Assembly: GCF_045679555.1 (NCBI RefSeq) | Contig: NC_092093.1 | Coordinates: forward strand, 59,174,566-59,238,565 | Reading direction: 5' to 3' | DNA length: 64,000 bases | Origin: Salvelinus alpinus | Lineage: Eukaryota > Chordata > Actinopteri > Salmoniformes > Salmonidae | Shown: positions 51,301 to 64,000 of the stretch, in pieces | How positions within the stretch are numbered: the stretch's first letter is position 1 | How the letters are laid out: each line of letters begins with the position of its first letter | Translations under genes and position numbers: made by a program | The notes under the pieces: generated by a model | Told to the model about the DNA's origin: nothing | Seen by the model: only the letters and a program-made list of their open reading frames with translations | Databases searched by the model: none

Positions 51301-52842
51301 GTACGGCTAAAGGCTAAATTAATTGGTCGTCTAGTGCGTTTGAAACAGAGAGTAAAAGGAGCATGTTTCTGGGCGTGGAAGAATAAATTCAAGGCATAAT
51401 GTACAGACAAGGGTATGGTAGGATGTGAGTACAGTGGAGGCAAGCCTAGGCATTGAGTGACGATGAGAGCGGTTTTGTCTCTAGAGGCACCATTTAAGCC
51501 AGGTGCGGTTACCGCATGTGTGAGGGGTGGAACATAAGGGCTAGCTAAGGCATATTGAGCAGGGCTGGAGGCGCTACAGTGAAGTAAGACAAAAATTACT
51601 AACCAAAACAGCAATAGACAATGCATATTGACATTAGGGAGAGGCATGTGTAGCCGAGTTATCATAGGGTCCAGTGAGTAGCTAGGTGAGCTGGAGGCAC
51701 GACGATTCAGACAGCTAGCAGGCCGGGGCTAGCAGCAGGCTAGCAGATGGGCCTCAGGGGGACGTTGCAACAGACCAGTTGTGATGGATCGGTGGGGCTC
51801 CGTGTCGGCAGCAAAGGGTCCAGGCCAATTTGGCAGAAGAGGTATTGAAGTCCAGGAATTATCTGATGGAATTCTTCAGCTAGCCGGGAGAAGGGCCTAG
51901 CTCGAGGCTAGCTCCAGGCTAACTGGTGCTTGCTTCAGGATAGAAACCCCCCCGGATGGTTACGTCGGTAGACCAGTCGTGATGGATCGGCGGGGCTCCG
52001 TGTCAGCAGCAGAGGGTCCAGGCCAATTGTCAAAAAAGGTAATTGAAGCCCAGGGATTGCTTGATGGAATCTCTTCGGCTAGCCGGGAGATGGGCCTAGT
52101 TCGAGGCTAGCTCCAGGCTAACTGGTGCTTGCTTCGGGACAGAGACGTTAGACAGGAGCAGCCACTCGGATATCAGCTAGCTAGCTGCGATGATCCAGAG
52201 TAAAGGTTCAGAGCTTGCGTTAGGAATCCGGGGGTGTGGTAGAGAAAAGCAGTCCGATATGCTCTGGGTTGATATCGCGCTGTGCAGGCTGGCAGGAGTT
52301 GCCCGGGCTGAGGCTGGCAGTCTGCTTTAACGGTGATGACCACTAGCAGTGGCTAACTGACTACTAGCTAGTAGCTACTGAAGGGGGTTCCGGTTCAAAA
52401 GTATAAAAATAGCAGATCCATACCATATTGGGTGAGGCGGGTTGCAGGAGAGTATTGTCAGTCCGTAGATGGAAAATGAGATTAAAAAATAATTCAAATA
52501 TATATGAAGAAAAACGATATATGCAAGGGACGGGACAAGACAATCAAAACAGACATCCCCACTGCTACGCCATCTTGGAACCTTGGACTACCTGGTGAAG
52601 CTGGTTGAGAGAATGCCAAGAGTGTGCAAAGCTGTCATCAAGGCAAAGGGTGGCTACTTTGAAGAATATAAAATATTAAATATATTTTGATTTGTTTAAC
52701 AGTTTTTTGGTTACTACATGATTCCATATGTGTTATTTCATCGTTTTGATGTCTTTACTATTATTCTACAATGTAGAAAATAGTACAAATAAAGAAAAAC
52801 CCTTGAATGAGTAGGTGTGTCCAAACTTTTGACTGGTACTGT
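48400..52842. mobile_element. Tc1-like element (third family) split by a LINE
   Basis: The left part, about 48400-48674 (CATTGACTAACCTTCATGGC, GCCATAATATGGACTTGGT), and right part, 52586-52842 (GCTGGTTGAGAGAATGCCAA through GTCCAAACTTTTGACTGGTA), are one Tc1-type end region. The right terminus is a typical terminal inverted repeat. The left terminus is missing. Confidence 0.75.
48675..52585 (-). mobile_element. L2-like LINE with 2A-like motif and target duplication
   Basis: A 3.9 kb element read on the minus strand, with GACTA duplicated at 48670-48674 and 52586-52590. The 5' end is CCAAGATGGCGTAGCAGT-like (near 52565), and the 3' end is TTAAATAAAGGTGAAATAAA-type. At 51665-51015 a 216-codon frame has a hydrophobic N-terminus (CLLLFWLVIFVLLHCSA), then GDVEVNPGP at residues 132-140, then the start of the endonuclease (IGFMHVNIRSLLPKF). 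At 50763-49942 is the endonuclease end (GTLLDIILTN, DLSDHCLI) and linker. At 50003-49317 is the RT palm with LIHLYAGNTILYIS in place of YADD, then the post-RT region. The RT front half is deleted and the catalytic Asp pair is lost, so this copy is dead. Confidence 0.9.
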
Positions 52843-52998
52843 ATATATATGAAAGAATCTTGCGTATCTTAATTTCCACAGTTAACTAATAATATAGGCA
52901 GTTCAGTTCAGTACAACCACAAGCTCAGATGTTCCAGTGTAACTGAGAAAGAATGGAAATCAACTTTTGACTTTAGAATGGGCACATGGAAGGGTGGT

Positions 52999-53090
52999 CG
53001 TGTATGGCTCAGTTGTTAAAGAATGGTGCTTGCAAGACCAGAGTTGTGGGTTTGATTACTGGGACCACCTATACGTAAAACCGTCACTTT
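52999..53090 (+). mobile_element. Degenerate tRNA-derived SINE head
   Basis: GTATGGCTCAGTTGTTAAAG followed by GTGCTTGCAAGACCAGAG and GTGGGTTTGATTACTGGGA matches the tRNA-like head (boxes A and B) of the salmonid SINE whose tail is at 34947-35005. Confidence 0.75.
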
Positions 53091-53616
53091 GGGTATATGG
53101 CATATATTATAGTGTTTCATATTTTTTATTGTAAAATAATACATTTTTGGTAAAAGGACTTGGGTGGGGTCATGTGTGCATAGTGTCCCCCAGTCTTTGC
53201 TATCACCTCATGTTTGTATTTGAAGAGTTGCAGGTCAGCCTGAGGGCTCCAGCTATAACTGGGTAAACAACTGGGGCCATCGACCCAGCTCTCCTCGTCT
53301 GTCTTCAGATATGACTCAGCCATATAAAGGCGACCACTGGTCAAACTACAATCTCCATAGGAAAAGCTGATGACTCCTAAAGCTAACGTTGGGTAATATA
53401 TATTATAAACTAGGTGGTTTGAGCCCTGAATACTGATTGGCTGAACGCCATAGTATATCAGACCGTATAAGATAATAACTCGCTGCTCTGAACTCCTCTT
53501 CTTCTTATATACCTCGCCTGGTTCCCCTCCACAGGGGCCCGCCTCTCCTTACTATTTCACTCGCTATGGCTTCTCAGGGGACTGCAAAGTGGTGGCGTTC
53601 TCTGGGGACAACCCAG

Positions 53617-54385
53617 GTAAGACCTTATTCTTGCTCTGTAGCTGTCTTTGTCAGGGGCTTCTGTTTTGATTTCCCCCTCCTGTCATTCTGTCATTTGGCC
53701 TCTGGGTGGCAGTAGCACTGTACTGATGGCATTGATCTGCTCCAGTAATCCTCAGCTCCTCCACTCCTATTTTACACATGGACGTTGTGTAGATTCTAAT
53801 GAGAGTGCATGGCGGCGGTGGTCACATGTTCACCCTCTTCCCAGGCAGCTGAATATGAACCCGATGAACAGAGAGAGGAGCTGGCCCCTCGCCAAGCAAG
53901 CAGCCCTTCTTTAGGACTACAGACATTCCTGCCTGTGCTGTGTGCTGCCCATGTCTGTACACTAGAATGGGCGACTATGTGCTTTTTTAAATGAAACGTC
54001 ACGGCAGGCCAGCTGAGCATAAACAGAGACCCTGACAGGCTTCAGCCAGCTCGGCCCTCTAAGCTAGTCCGCTCAGCAGTGTCATCTGCGTAAAAGGGGC
54101 TTTGCGACCAATAAAAAGACAGGCAACGCCCAGATCGCAGGTGTGTGAGCCAGCCTGAGGCACAGTCCATTGAGATTGAACTATTTTAGTACAGCTCGGT
54201 GTGAGCAGTCAAACAATAGCAAATGGACTAATTGATACAGCTGTGCAATTGCCTGGCTATAATTCATTTTGATCAATGGTGTGATACAGTATGTGAAGGT
54301 AGGCAGGATACATAAGGGGATGGTTAGTGCAATTAAAATGGAAGGAGGCTTCATGCTAAGATTTTACATGGTTTTCCAATTGATA
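53617..54385. other. Downstream of the last XYLB relic, no exon recognised
   Basis: I searched for the XYLB segment following GDNP (expected to begin SLAGMRL-like) and did not find it. No other gene or repeat is recognised. Confidence 0.5.
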
Positions 54386-55172
54386 TATACACTGAACTGA
54401 AATATAAACGCAACATAAAGTGTTGGTCCCATGTTTCATGAGCTGAAATAAAAGATCCCAGAAATGTTTCATATACACAAAAAGCTTATTTCTTTCAAAT
54501 TTTGTGCACACATTTGTTTACATCCCTGTTAGTGAGCATTTCTCCTTTGCCAAGATAATTCATCCACCTGACAGGTGTGGCATATCAAGAAGCTGATTAA
54601 ACAGTATGCTCATTACACAGGTGCACCTTGTGCTGGGAACAATAAAAGGCCACTCTAAAATGTGCAGTTTTGTCACAGAACACAATGCCACAAGTTTTGA
54701 GGGAGCGTGCAATTGGCATGCTGACTGCAGGAATGTCTACCAGAGCTGTTGCCAGAGAATTGTACGTTCATTTCTCTACCATAAGCTACCTCCAATGTCG
54801 TTTTGGAGAACCGCAGAGCACATGTATGGCGTCGTGTGGGCGAGCAGTTTGCAAATCTCAACGTTGTAAACAGAGTGCCCCATTGTGGCGGTGGGGTTAT
54901 GGTATGGGCAGGCATAAGCTACACTACGGACAACGAACACAATTGCATTTTATCTATGGCAATTTGAATGCACAGAAATACCATGACGGGATCCTAAGGC
55001 CCATTGTGAGGTCCATTTTTGTAAATGTATCTGTGACCAACGGATGCATATCTGTATTCCCATTCATGTGAAATCCATAGATTAGGGCCTAATTTATTTA
55101 TTTCAATTGACTGATGTAACTCAGTAAAATCTTTGAAATTGTTGCATGTTGCGTTTATTTTTGTTCAGTATA
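54386..55172. mobile_element. Non-autonomous Tc1-type element with transposase remnants
   Basis: Ends are CACTGAACTGAAATATAAAC and the inverse TTTTTGTTCAGTATA, the same family as 22430-24592. Internal frames (54670-55071) show a helix-turn-helix-like piece (IGMLTAGMSTRAVARELYVH) and a relic of GYGMGRHKLHYGQRTQLHF. The central catalytic part is deleted. At 787 bp it is about half of a full Tc1. Confidence 0.85.
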
Positions 55173-55279
55173 GATAAGTATCATTAAGTTATCATCATGT
55201 ATGCAACAAACTAGCTTGAATTCATTTTCAGAGATATGAGTTAAATAAAGGTTAAATAAATAAAAATTTAAAAAATATG

Positions 55280-55970
55280 AAGAAAGGGAATTGTTGAGGT
55301 AAACTAAATGTCCATGAACACTTTGTCTTGCCTAAACAAACCCTCATATTTTCATCCAAATTTGAGCATGATTTAGTAGCCCGGGAAGGCATATGGATTG
55401 TATTTATTTTACAATTGCACTGATACACAAAGATGTCAACTTATCAATATATTCACAATACTACATTCCCATAAATCACTGAAAAGGAAAAAATGTAAGG
55501 TCGGCGACAGATCTGAAATTCTCTAAATGATTCCTAAACTTTGGACTCGCATGCCGGTGAAGAATTGGAATAAGAATCCATTCCGAGGTCCATTTTTCTT
55601 GGGACTGTCGTCCTTTCAGGGGCCTGCATGCGTCACAGCACAAGAAACATTGATTTAACACTTTCTGCAAGGTCACCAAGTCCAATGGACTGGAATGATT
55701 CAATCTTCCCACCAGGTCTGCCCTCTGATTCTGAAGCCCCCAAAATTAAAACATGTAAAAGATCTGCTCAGCAATTCCAACTCAACAGCAGGCAGATGGG
55801 ACTTGTTATGCTCTCTACCTGTATACCTTGTTGTCCATATAGAAGAGTGATTATACTTCGGGTAAACTCAGGTCACAGTCTGTGGATGGAAGAGAAATTA
55901 AACAGTCAACAACATAAGGTAATGGATTTGCAGTGACTCAAGTAGATCTGTGAGTCTGTTGTGCAGAAAC
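55280..55970. other. Unassigned sequence
   Basis: Preceded by an AAATAAAGGTTAAATAAATA LINE-tail-like stretch near 55245. The open frames on either strand here have no similarity I recognise and no exon context. Confidence 0.4.
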
Positions 55971-56504
55971 AGTGGTGTAAAGTATTTAAGTAAAAATAGT
56001 TTAAAGTACTACTTAGGTAGTGTTTTGGGGTATCTTTACTTTACTAAATATATTTTTGACTACTTTTACCTCACTACATTCCTAAAGAAAATAATGTACT
56101 TTTTACTCTATACATTTTCCCTGACACCCAAAAGTACTCGTTAAATTTTTAATGCTTAGCAGGACAGGAAAATGGTCTAATTCACGCACTTATCAAAATA
56201 ACATCCTGGTCATCCCTACTGCCTCTGATCTGGTGGACTCACTAAACACATGCTTCATTTGTAAATTATGTCTGAGTGTTGGAGCGTGCCCCTGGCTATC
56301 TGTAAATTGTGATACCGTATCCTCTGGTTTGATTAATATAAGGAATTTGAAATTATTTATACTTTTACATTTGATATAAGTATATTTTAGAAATTACAAT
56401 TACTCTTAATATTTAAGTCTATTCAAAACCAAATACTTTTAGACTTTTACTCAAGTAGGATTTTACTGGGTGACTTTCAATTTTACTTGAGTCATTTTCA
56501 GTGG

Positions 56505-58032
56505 CGATTTTAGCATGTAAATCTTGGTGGAGGGAAAAAAAGAAAACATTTGATGCGTGCCAGCAAAGCCACTACACAACACAACACTAAACAATACATT
56601 AATTGCACTATAACAGTGACAAACAGTGCCCACAAACTGTTATGGCCTACATAAAGCTGTCCCAACAGCAGAGTTTTCTTTTCAGCACCATGGAGTGAAT
56701 CCTTACCACTGCTACACCTGGTTATCAGCGGTGCCTTGTCTGGCAGGGAAACAGTTCATTCAGCCTCATTTACTGCCTTTTAGAAAAACATAGCTGATAT
56801 GGCTGACTTGCTCAAACAAATGTGGTTTCCACTGACAATTGAGATGTACAAACTATGGTATGAGGGAACGACGAGCGGATAAGAGGAAATCCGTAATTTA
56901 GATTAAGACATTAATGAGCGAGCTAGGACGGACGCTGTCAATATTACTATTTGTTTAGCACATTTGACATGTACAGCGGCAAAATTCAGAACATGGGCCA
57001 TTCTTACAGTATTCTCCCTGTACACCAAGTCAGAACCGTAGGATAAATAAAGGTTGCACATATGCAGAAAATGAAAGCTCTTACAATATTCAATGATTAC
57101 ATTTCTCTATGTGCACCACCAAGTCAAATCAGTAGGCTAAGTTATGAGGGGGAAAGGGAACTACATTTTAGGGTGAGGCACATGTGGTACTAACATTCTC
57201 TCTGGATTTATGGTGCTTTCAAGACAACTGGGATCTCTGGAAAAAGACAAGGTCCAATCATGACGTCAGTGATCTTCAGATCGGAGCTCTAGAAAGAGGC
57301 TTGAGTTCCCGACTTGGAATTCCGAGTTGGTTGACCGTTTAAAACGTATTTTCCCAGTCGGAGCTAGTTTTTTTTCCCGAGTTCCCAGTTGTCTTGAACT
57401 CACTGAAGTCTGACATTTTCCTGTTGTTTTGAACATGGCAGAAGTCAGGCTGGATTGACAGCATGGCCAATGTATTCAACTTTTTCTCGCCCATGATGTT
57501 GAATGTTTATCCTTTTAAGCTTCGAAAAGAGACCCTTAAAACCAGACTTGGACCACATACCCACTCCACGGAATAGTAGGCCAGTTATTGCTTTGCAACG
57601 CTTGCAGTTGGCCACAGATTCCTTCCAAACTACTCATTTTTGAATTTGCGATTTCAAACTTGTTGTATAATGTTTATGTCCAATGGCCGATGAGCTCTGA
57701 TACGTTTGATCTATAATTTCTCTTCATATGACAAGGATTGAAAAGGATTTGCCAGTAGATTGTCTAATTGATTCATGATGATGACTGCTGGTCTAGCTTG
57801 CTAACTAAGATGTTGCTTCAGTAGATATAACATGATTTGACGTCATCTTATCTGTGGCCCCACCACCACAGAAAGCACTGAGCTGGGCTGAAACACCTGC
57901 ATTTTGGAGATTTCTTACTCAAGAAAGCAAAAAAGAGACCAAGTTTGTATATTTGACTGTATATGTAGTTTTTTTAGCTAAACAGGTGGGGCTCAAAACA
58001 ACTGCCCTGAATGACGGGTCGCCACTGGTCGT
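56505..58032. mobile_element. hAT-like non-autonomous element
   Basis: Starts CAGTGGCGATTTTAGCATG and ends TGACGGGTCGCCACTG, inverted ends of hAT type. Near the right end CACAGAAAGCACTGAGCTGG is a frequent salmonid terminal segment. Inside, 57217-57400 is a foldback with TTCAAGACAACTGGGA and its inverse. No transposase was recognised. Confidence 0.7.
57219..57398. repeat. Inverted-repeat module inside the hAT-like element
   Basis: TCAAGACAACTGGGA at 57219-57233 pairs with TCCCAGTTGTCTTGA at 57383-57397, with further imperfect pairing inward (GAGTTCCCGAC / GTCGGAGC). Confidence 0.75.
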
Positions 58033-58589
58033 ATCTTTCACTTTCACTCAAGTATGACAATTGGGTACTTTTTCAGCACTGTGCATGAACATCTAATTTA
58101 AAAGGACATAGGTAAAAAAGGTATGAATGGAACATGAACTAAATAGAACTAGACTGTCTCAAAGGCTGTCAATCTTCAATTAGTGTGTTTCAGGTCTGAA
58201 TTCTATTTTCATTTCTTATTCCAGGGTCTGGGATGAGGCTATAGGAAGGAGATGTAGCCGTAAGACCTTTCAGCTTTCTGTCTGCTCAAGCACAATACAT
58301 CAAATCCTAGCCAATCGTAGTGCACAGGGCTCAAATGCTAACAAGTTGCAGTTCTATGCTTACAGAGGTTTTACAGAACGTTTGCTTCTGAGGCTGCTCT
58401 TGATCCAAAAGAAGGCTCCTAAGTGGACAGAAATATTGCCCAGAAATGACCTGATTGGACACAAAGGGGCACACCTTTGAGCAAGCATTGTGTAGCTTCA
58501 GGAGATATGAAATTGATTCATATTATTGAGTTGAACAATTTAAGTTTAACTTTATATTAGTCATGTACAGGATACACATGGTATACATT

Positions 58590-59000
58590 AGTGATGGGGG
58601 GAAAGTCGATATGGTTACATATCGGGATATAATTTTTTACGATATATCTTTTTGACTATTGTAATATTATTTTTGGCTAGTTGGATGTACCTGCACCAAA
58701 ACTCCAGTATTTTTCCTTCATAGCTTGTTCTCCATCTTAAAAAAAAAAAATAGGGAGACAATTTGTTTTCAGCACATTTATTTCCATGACTGATCATGGC
58801 TCTCTCTTGTCCCTCTGCAGCAGACATTTGGTGAGCAATATGTTTGGAACATCGAATCGCAATAAAATCACAGTATCGAATTGCAATACATATAGAATTG
58901 TGAGAATCGCAATACATTTTGTATCGGCACCAAAGTATGGTGATGGGCCATGGTAACATTTTAGCATAAGTATAATACAGGAAAACACTATTTATAGTCC
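58590..59000. repeat. ATCG-rich interspersed repeat
   Basis: Stretches such as TCGATATGGTTACATATCGG, AATCGCAATAAAATCACAGT and GTATCGGCACCAAAGTATGG recur in fish non-autonomous transposons. The ends are not clear. Confidence 0.45.
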
Positions 59001-59522
59001 AATATTTACACATGTTTTGGGGAAGGTGGGGTTGGGGGGCAAGTGTTTAAATTGTGCAGTAATTAGCAATCAAACTTCCGTACAGCCTCTTCGACTGCAG
59101 CAGTACAGTAATGTGATGCAGGGAAGCCATGTTAAGGACCACATGGATGTTCCATGTCATTAAATCATTCATTCCAATAGGTCCGATGTCGTCCGACGAG
59201 CAGCAATATCAAGCTGTTTTCATCATCAAATGGAATTATTGGTGGAATCAACGCATTAAACACGTTACAGCGCTAACTTTGATCTTCGCCTAAATTAGTG
59301 ATCACACATTTTCCAGATGCGCTTTGACTACCGGCTTCCAAATCACTTCAGCGACCATTACCAAGTAGAAGTCACTTCCTCTAATCAAAACAACTTTTTT
59401 TGTCTTCCCCCTATATCATGGATTTTGCAATGGAAACATGCAGCTTATATTTCCATTGATGTGTATTATTCCTATGTTCTACAGTATACATGTACAGTCA
59501 GTTCAGAAAGTATTCACACTTC

Positions 59523-60560
59523 TATATTTGTTTCAATCTCTCCCCATCCCTCTCAACAAGCTGACCAGACGGTTTATCTGGCACGGCAAAACCCCTAGGG
59601 TTAGCCTGGACAAACTGACCCTTGATTATGGTAAATGGGGGTTAAACCTCCCCAATTTCAGAATGTATTACGGCTGCGCTGTCTAGATTTCTGGCTCAGA
59701 GGTTTGACAATGGTCCTTCTCTCTCATGGTTGAACATTGAACAGTTTGAGGTACATGAGGACACTGGGGCAGAATTGTTTAACAAATGGGGCATTACATT
59801 TATAAAAACTTTCACAGACAACCCTTTAATGATACATTCTGTCCTGGCATGGTGCAAACTGCATGAGCTGTTCAGACGAGAGGGATTTCCTTCCCCTAAA
59901 ACCCCTCTATGGAACAATAGACTGATTCCTATGTTTTACCAGAATAGTAACTTTAGACCATGGTTTCCCTCTTCTGGAACAGTGTTATGAGGAGGGAAAT
60001 ATTATGTCTTTCAAACAGTTGAAACAGAAATAGCACCTGTCTAACAAGGACTCCTTTAGTTACCTACAACTACAGCATTTTATTAGGGTGAATCTACCTA
60101 AGATGTCACCTACTGAACAACTCTACCATGCAGACCAACCACTGTGTTTACGATGCTCTTCTGTCAGGACTACCACTGCCTGAGCTAGATAAACCCCGAC
60201 TTAGATGGGGGAAAAGATCTGGGTATTGATCTTGATGAGGGACTATGGAGTGACCTATGCAGGGATGGTGTTACATCCACATTGAACTCCAGATACAGAC
60301 TGATCCAGTTTCATTTCCTCCATCAGCTCTATATCACCCCATTTAGACTGCACAAGTTCAACCCTGATATCTCCCTATGTTTTAGATGTGGCTCAGAGGA
60401 AGGAACATTCCTGCATTCCACTTGGCAGTGTTCAAAACTACACCGTTTCTGGCAAGGGGTATGTGATACCATATCCTCAATTCATGGGGCTGCATTCCCT
60501 TTAGACCCAGAGGTCTGTCTACTGGGTAACTTTACTAATTCCAATCTTAGGCAAAGCCAT
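59523..60560 (+). mobile_element. L1/Tx1-like LINE C-terminal fragment
   Basis: Plus-strand pieces match the C-terminal part of teleost L1-type ORF2: FIWHGKTPRVSLDKLTLDYG followed by KWGLNLPNFRMYYG, then KTPLWNNRLIP, then RLIQFHFLHQLYITPFRLHK and CFRCGSEEGTFLHSTWQCSK. These contain the CxxC...H...C cluster. There are several frameshifts. RT and endonuclease are absent. Confidence 0.8.
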
Positions 60561-60898
60561 ACTATAAAGCCAAGACATTTGTTGAAAATGAAATACATGA
60601 ATATCTAATTTACATAAGTTTTCACACCCTTGAATCAATACACTTTAGAATCCCCTTTGGCAGCGATTTACAGCTGTGAGTCTTTCTGGGTCTTTAAGAG
60701 CTTTGCACACTTGTATTGTACAATATTTTCACGTTATTCTTTAAAAAATTATTCAAGTTCTGTCAAGTTGGTTGTTGATCATTGCTAAACAGCTATTTTC
60801 ATGTCTTGCCATAGATTTTCAAGGAGTCAAAACCGTGAAAACTGTAACTAGGCCACTCAGGAACATTCAACCTCGTCTTGGTAAGTAACTAAGTAATA

Positions 60899-61090
60899 AA
60901 CTCTGGCCAGTTTATTAGATACTCCACCCCGTTGATAAAAAAGGGTTAGCTCCTACAGACAGTGAGTCACGTGGCGGTGGCTTGCTATATGAAGCAGGCA
61001 GACAGGCATTGAGGCATTCAGTTACTGTTTGATTGAACATTAGAATGGGCAAAACGAGTGACCTAAGCAACTTTGACCATGTAATAAACT
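60899..61090 (+). mobile_element. 5' end fragment of another Tc1 family
   Basis: CTGGCCAGTTTATTAGATAC through GGCATTGAGGCATTCAGTTA and ATGGGCAAAACGAGTGACCT is the start of a known type of salmonid Tc1, with the first codons MGKTSDLSNFDHV. It is cut off after about 190 bp. Confidence 0.7.
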
Positions 61091-62099
61091 AATCAATATT
61101 TCTAAAATGTTTTAACATTCCTCCTCTAATGAAAAGGCCTGAGTTAAACATTACACTGAAAATAAAAAGGTTTCAAATGAAATTATACAATTATTATAAA
61201 ATTAAATCAGACATTTTCCCAATTTGAGCTTTTTAGACTTTTTGGTCATGAGAAGGCCAAGTGGGATAAAGGGGGTGTTCTGAAGGCATATAAGTGAATA
61301 CATTTACTTAACTTGTGCTCATCTAAGGACTACTCCTTTAGATGATGCATTATGGGTGAATAAAACTCCTGAACTGATTGGAGTTTTTACAGGAACTTGA
61401 AAAAGTGTTACGGGGTGAGACACATGTCCACAGACACTGTGTTTGCACAGAATAAATCTTATTATTTTTATGTAAACTAGTATATACTTTTTAATGATTT
61501 ATGGACAAACTACAGTAATATATTTTGTGTTTTATTCAAATAAATTATGTTTTTTTTTAATATTTTGATTTTATAAAATGACCTGAGAATTTATCCGGAT
61601 ACATTCCAGTAATGAGAATCTGGGTGAAAATGTACAACATTGCTGAAAATGTTACATTTATTTAAAATAAAACACTTTCCCAAAAACTAGACATCTAGGT
61701 CCTCAGAACGATAGTTAATTTTTGCAGATGCATCTTGGTTTTCTAACTCAATTTTCTTCAGATATTTTAAAACTGGTTTCATGAGAATCAGCCAGGTGCC
61801 CTTCTTTGTGAGACATTGGAAAATCTCCCTGGTCTTTGTAGTTGAATCTGTGTTTGAAATTCACTGCTTGACTGAGGGACCTTATAGATAATTGTATTTG
61901 TGGGGTACAGAGATGAGGTAGTCATTCAAAAATCATGTTAAACACTATTATTGCACTCAGGCACATAGTTTTTTGGAACTTATTTAGGCTTGCCATAACA
62001 AAGGGGTTGAATACTTGATGATTCAAGACATTTCAGCTTTTCATTTTTGATTAATTTCCCCCAAATTCTAAAAACATAATTCCACTTTGGGTCCCGCTT

Positions 62100-63190
<1,091 letters not shown>

Positions 63191-63193
<3 letters not shown>

Positions 63194-64000
63194 AGCTTTG
63201 CAACTCCATCAACCCATTGAAATACCTCTCACGCCCTCTCAAGTAACCTGTGGATCATGAGAGAACCTTCATAAATCAGCAGAACGTAAATTACCTTTAT
63301 TGACACTTTATGTAGTGTCCTGTACTGCTTAGTTTGAAGTGAGGCACCTTCGTCATTCATAACACATCCATAAAGACTCTATATCGCGTGACGCTACACT
63401 TTAAAGTCAGACCCTTTTGGTAATTTATAACACATACATAAATACCTTGTGTCATATGAAGCTGTACTTACCATAAAGTCAGGCACCTTTGGTCATTCAT
63501 AACACATACTTAAAGCCTTAATGATGTTAACAAACATTTTTAAACACTTAGGGAATTATCACTAACAGTTAAAACAAATAAACATTAAAGACACTTTTAA
63601 ACCATACATTTTATTTTTTTACATTTTTAAAGCAATACAAAAATATTAATTTGAAAAAGTCCAGCAATGCAATTACATCGAACATGAATTACACAAGGCT
63701 GTGAATAGTGTAGCTTGTCCCTGAACTGGCTGATGCCTCTCTGCCTGCTGGAGGTACTGCTTGTTGGTTCTACCTTAAAAGTAACAACAAAGAAAGTTAG
63801 CAGGTTTGTTAGGAAATGCTTTTGTCACAAGATCTGGATAAGAGCATTTTCTGTGCTGTGTAAGGAAAACTCTAAATGGGGAGATGGCAAACTCCATTCG
63901 ATTCATATTATTATATTCCTCTTTCATTTACAAATCTCATGACTTGACTACGAGACGTGGCTGTATCTAGGAGGATTTTTATTTAGCTGAGCTGGCTAGC
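63191..64000. other. Window end, no gene recognised
   Basis: Several near-repeated stretches (CATTCATAACACAT at about 63352 and 63492) suggest a degenerate interspersed repeat. The open frame at 63715-63942 has no recognised similarity. Confidence 0.4.

Larger units (their letters stand above)
47305..53616 (+). pseudogene. XYLB: Xylulokinase (XYLB) relic
   Basis: XYLB is an FGGY-family kinase phosphorylating D-xylulose. Four exon-like pieces remain. 47305-47387 encodes LKVVTVDGNLNVVHRNNVQF followed by DSELSEF. 47498-47576 encodes RTQGGVHIH, then after a one-base slip DRLTVTPSVVMLVK. 47885-47966 encodes VWRKGINQALSDLNPGKSLH followed by ELLQ; its first codons (QHSSV) are out of frame with the rest, as if about five bases were lost. 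53535-53616 encodes SPYYFTRYGFSGDCKVVAFS followed by GDNP. All have splice-site-like borders. Compared with human XYLB (recalled), the exon for the segment after MWVQ, the roughly 115 residues before YYVQRYGF, the N-terminus and the C-terminal half are not found. A LINE, Tc1 pieces and a SINE lie inside. The frame damage and missing exons indicate a dead copy, though assembly error could explain single-base slips. Confidence 0.75.
55972..58082. mobile_element. AAAGTACT-rich MITE interrupted by a hAT-like element
   Basis: The left part (55972 to about 56504) starts GTGGTGTAAAGTATTTAAG; the right part (about 58033-58082) ends GGTACTTTTTCAGCACTG. The intervening 1.5 kb is a separate transposon. 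Confidence 0.75.

Noticed and set aside
50291-51399. Plus-strand frames in the LINE region
   Set aside because: Reverse-strand shadows; endonuclease and RT motifs are on the minus strand.
52999-53090. Functional tRNA gene
   Set aside because: Boxes A and B are recognisable but the cloverleaf is degenerate and the surrounding sequence matches a SINE.
53126-53344. 72-codon minus-strand frame (ESYLKTDEESWVDGPSCLPS)
   Set aside because: Protein-like composition, but no family recognised, no clear splice borders and no neighbouring exons; too weak to call a gene.

Overview
This is vertebrate genomic DNA, almost certainly from a salmonid fish (Salmo, Oncorhynchus or Salvelinus type). Genes are split by GT-AG introns, and the rest is packed with repeats typical of salmonids: Sleeping Beauty-like and other Tc1 transposons, L2/Rex-like LINEs with the shared TTAAATAAAGG-type 3' tail, tRNA-derived SINEs and hAT-like MITEs. 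There are no bacterial genes, CRISPR arrays or operons.

Layout. 1-4285: MITEs and a Tc1 copy in RHEB intron 1. 4286-21402 (+): RHEB codons 18-184 in seven exons; exon 1 lies upstream of the window. Its introns carry five large tandem arrays, a LINE, a solo LTR, a SINE and a duplicated intron segment. 22430-24592: a Sleeping Beauty-like Tc1 nested in another Tc1-type element. 26078-28801 (+): complete gamma-N crystallin gene (CRYGN), four coding exons, 183 aa. 29973-34847 (-): complete NUB1 gene, 14 coding exons, 603 aa. 35452-38868: MITE, LINE and Tc1 insertions nested three deep. 39537-41151 (-): a small two-exon gene, 246 aa, resembling human C9orf152. 42640-47059: degenerate Tc1 copies, near-perfect palindromes and an internally deleted LINE. 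47305-53616 (+): four exon relics of xylulokinase (XYLB) with frame damage and missing exons, interrupted by a 3.9 kb LINE that carries a 2A-like motif and itself sits in a Tc1 element. 53617-64000: no supported gene; Tc1, MITE, hAT, L1-like and microsatellite sequence.

The adjacency RHEB-CRYGN-NUB1, with RHEB and CRYGN on one strand and NUB1 on the other, matches the human 7q36 neighbourhood as I remember it, so this block is ancient synteny. The genes do not form a pathway: RHEB is the mTORC1-activating GTPase, CRYGN a lens-type structural protein, NUB1 an adaptor bringing NEDD8/FAT10 and their conjugates to the proteasome, and XYLB a sugar kinase now apparently dead at this locus. Loss of one XYLB copy would fit decay of a duplicate after the salmonid genome duplication (inference).

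Exon boundaries were read by eye from protein similarity recalled from memory plus splice signals. Repeat names are by recognition, not database search, and their edges are approximate unless a target-site duplication is stated.
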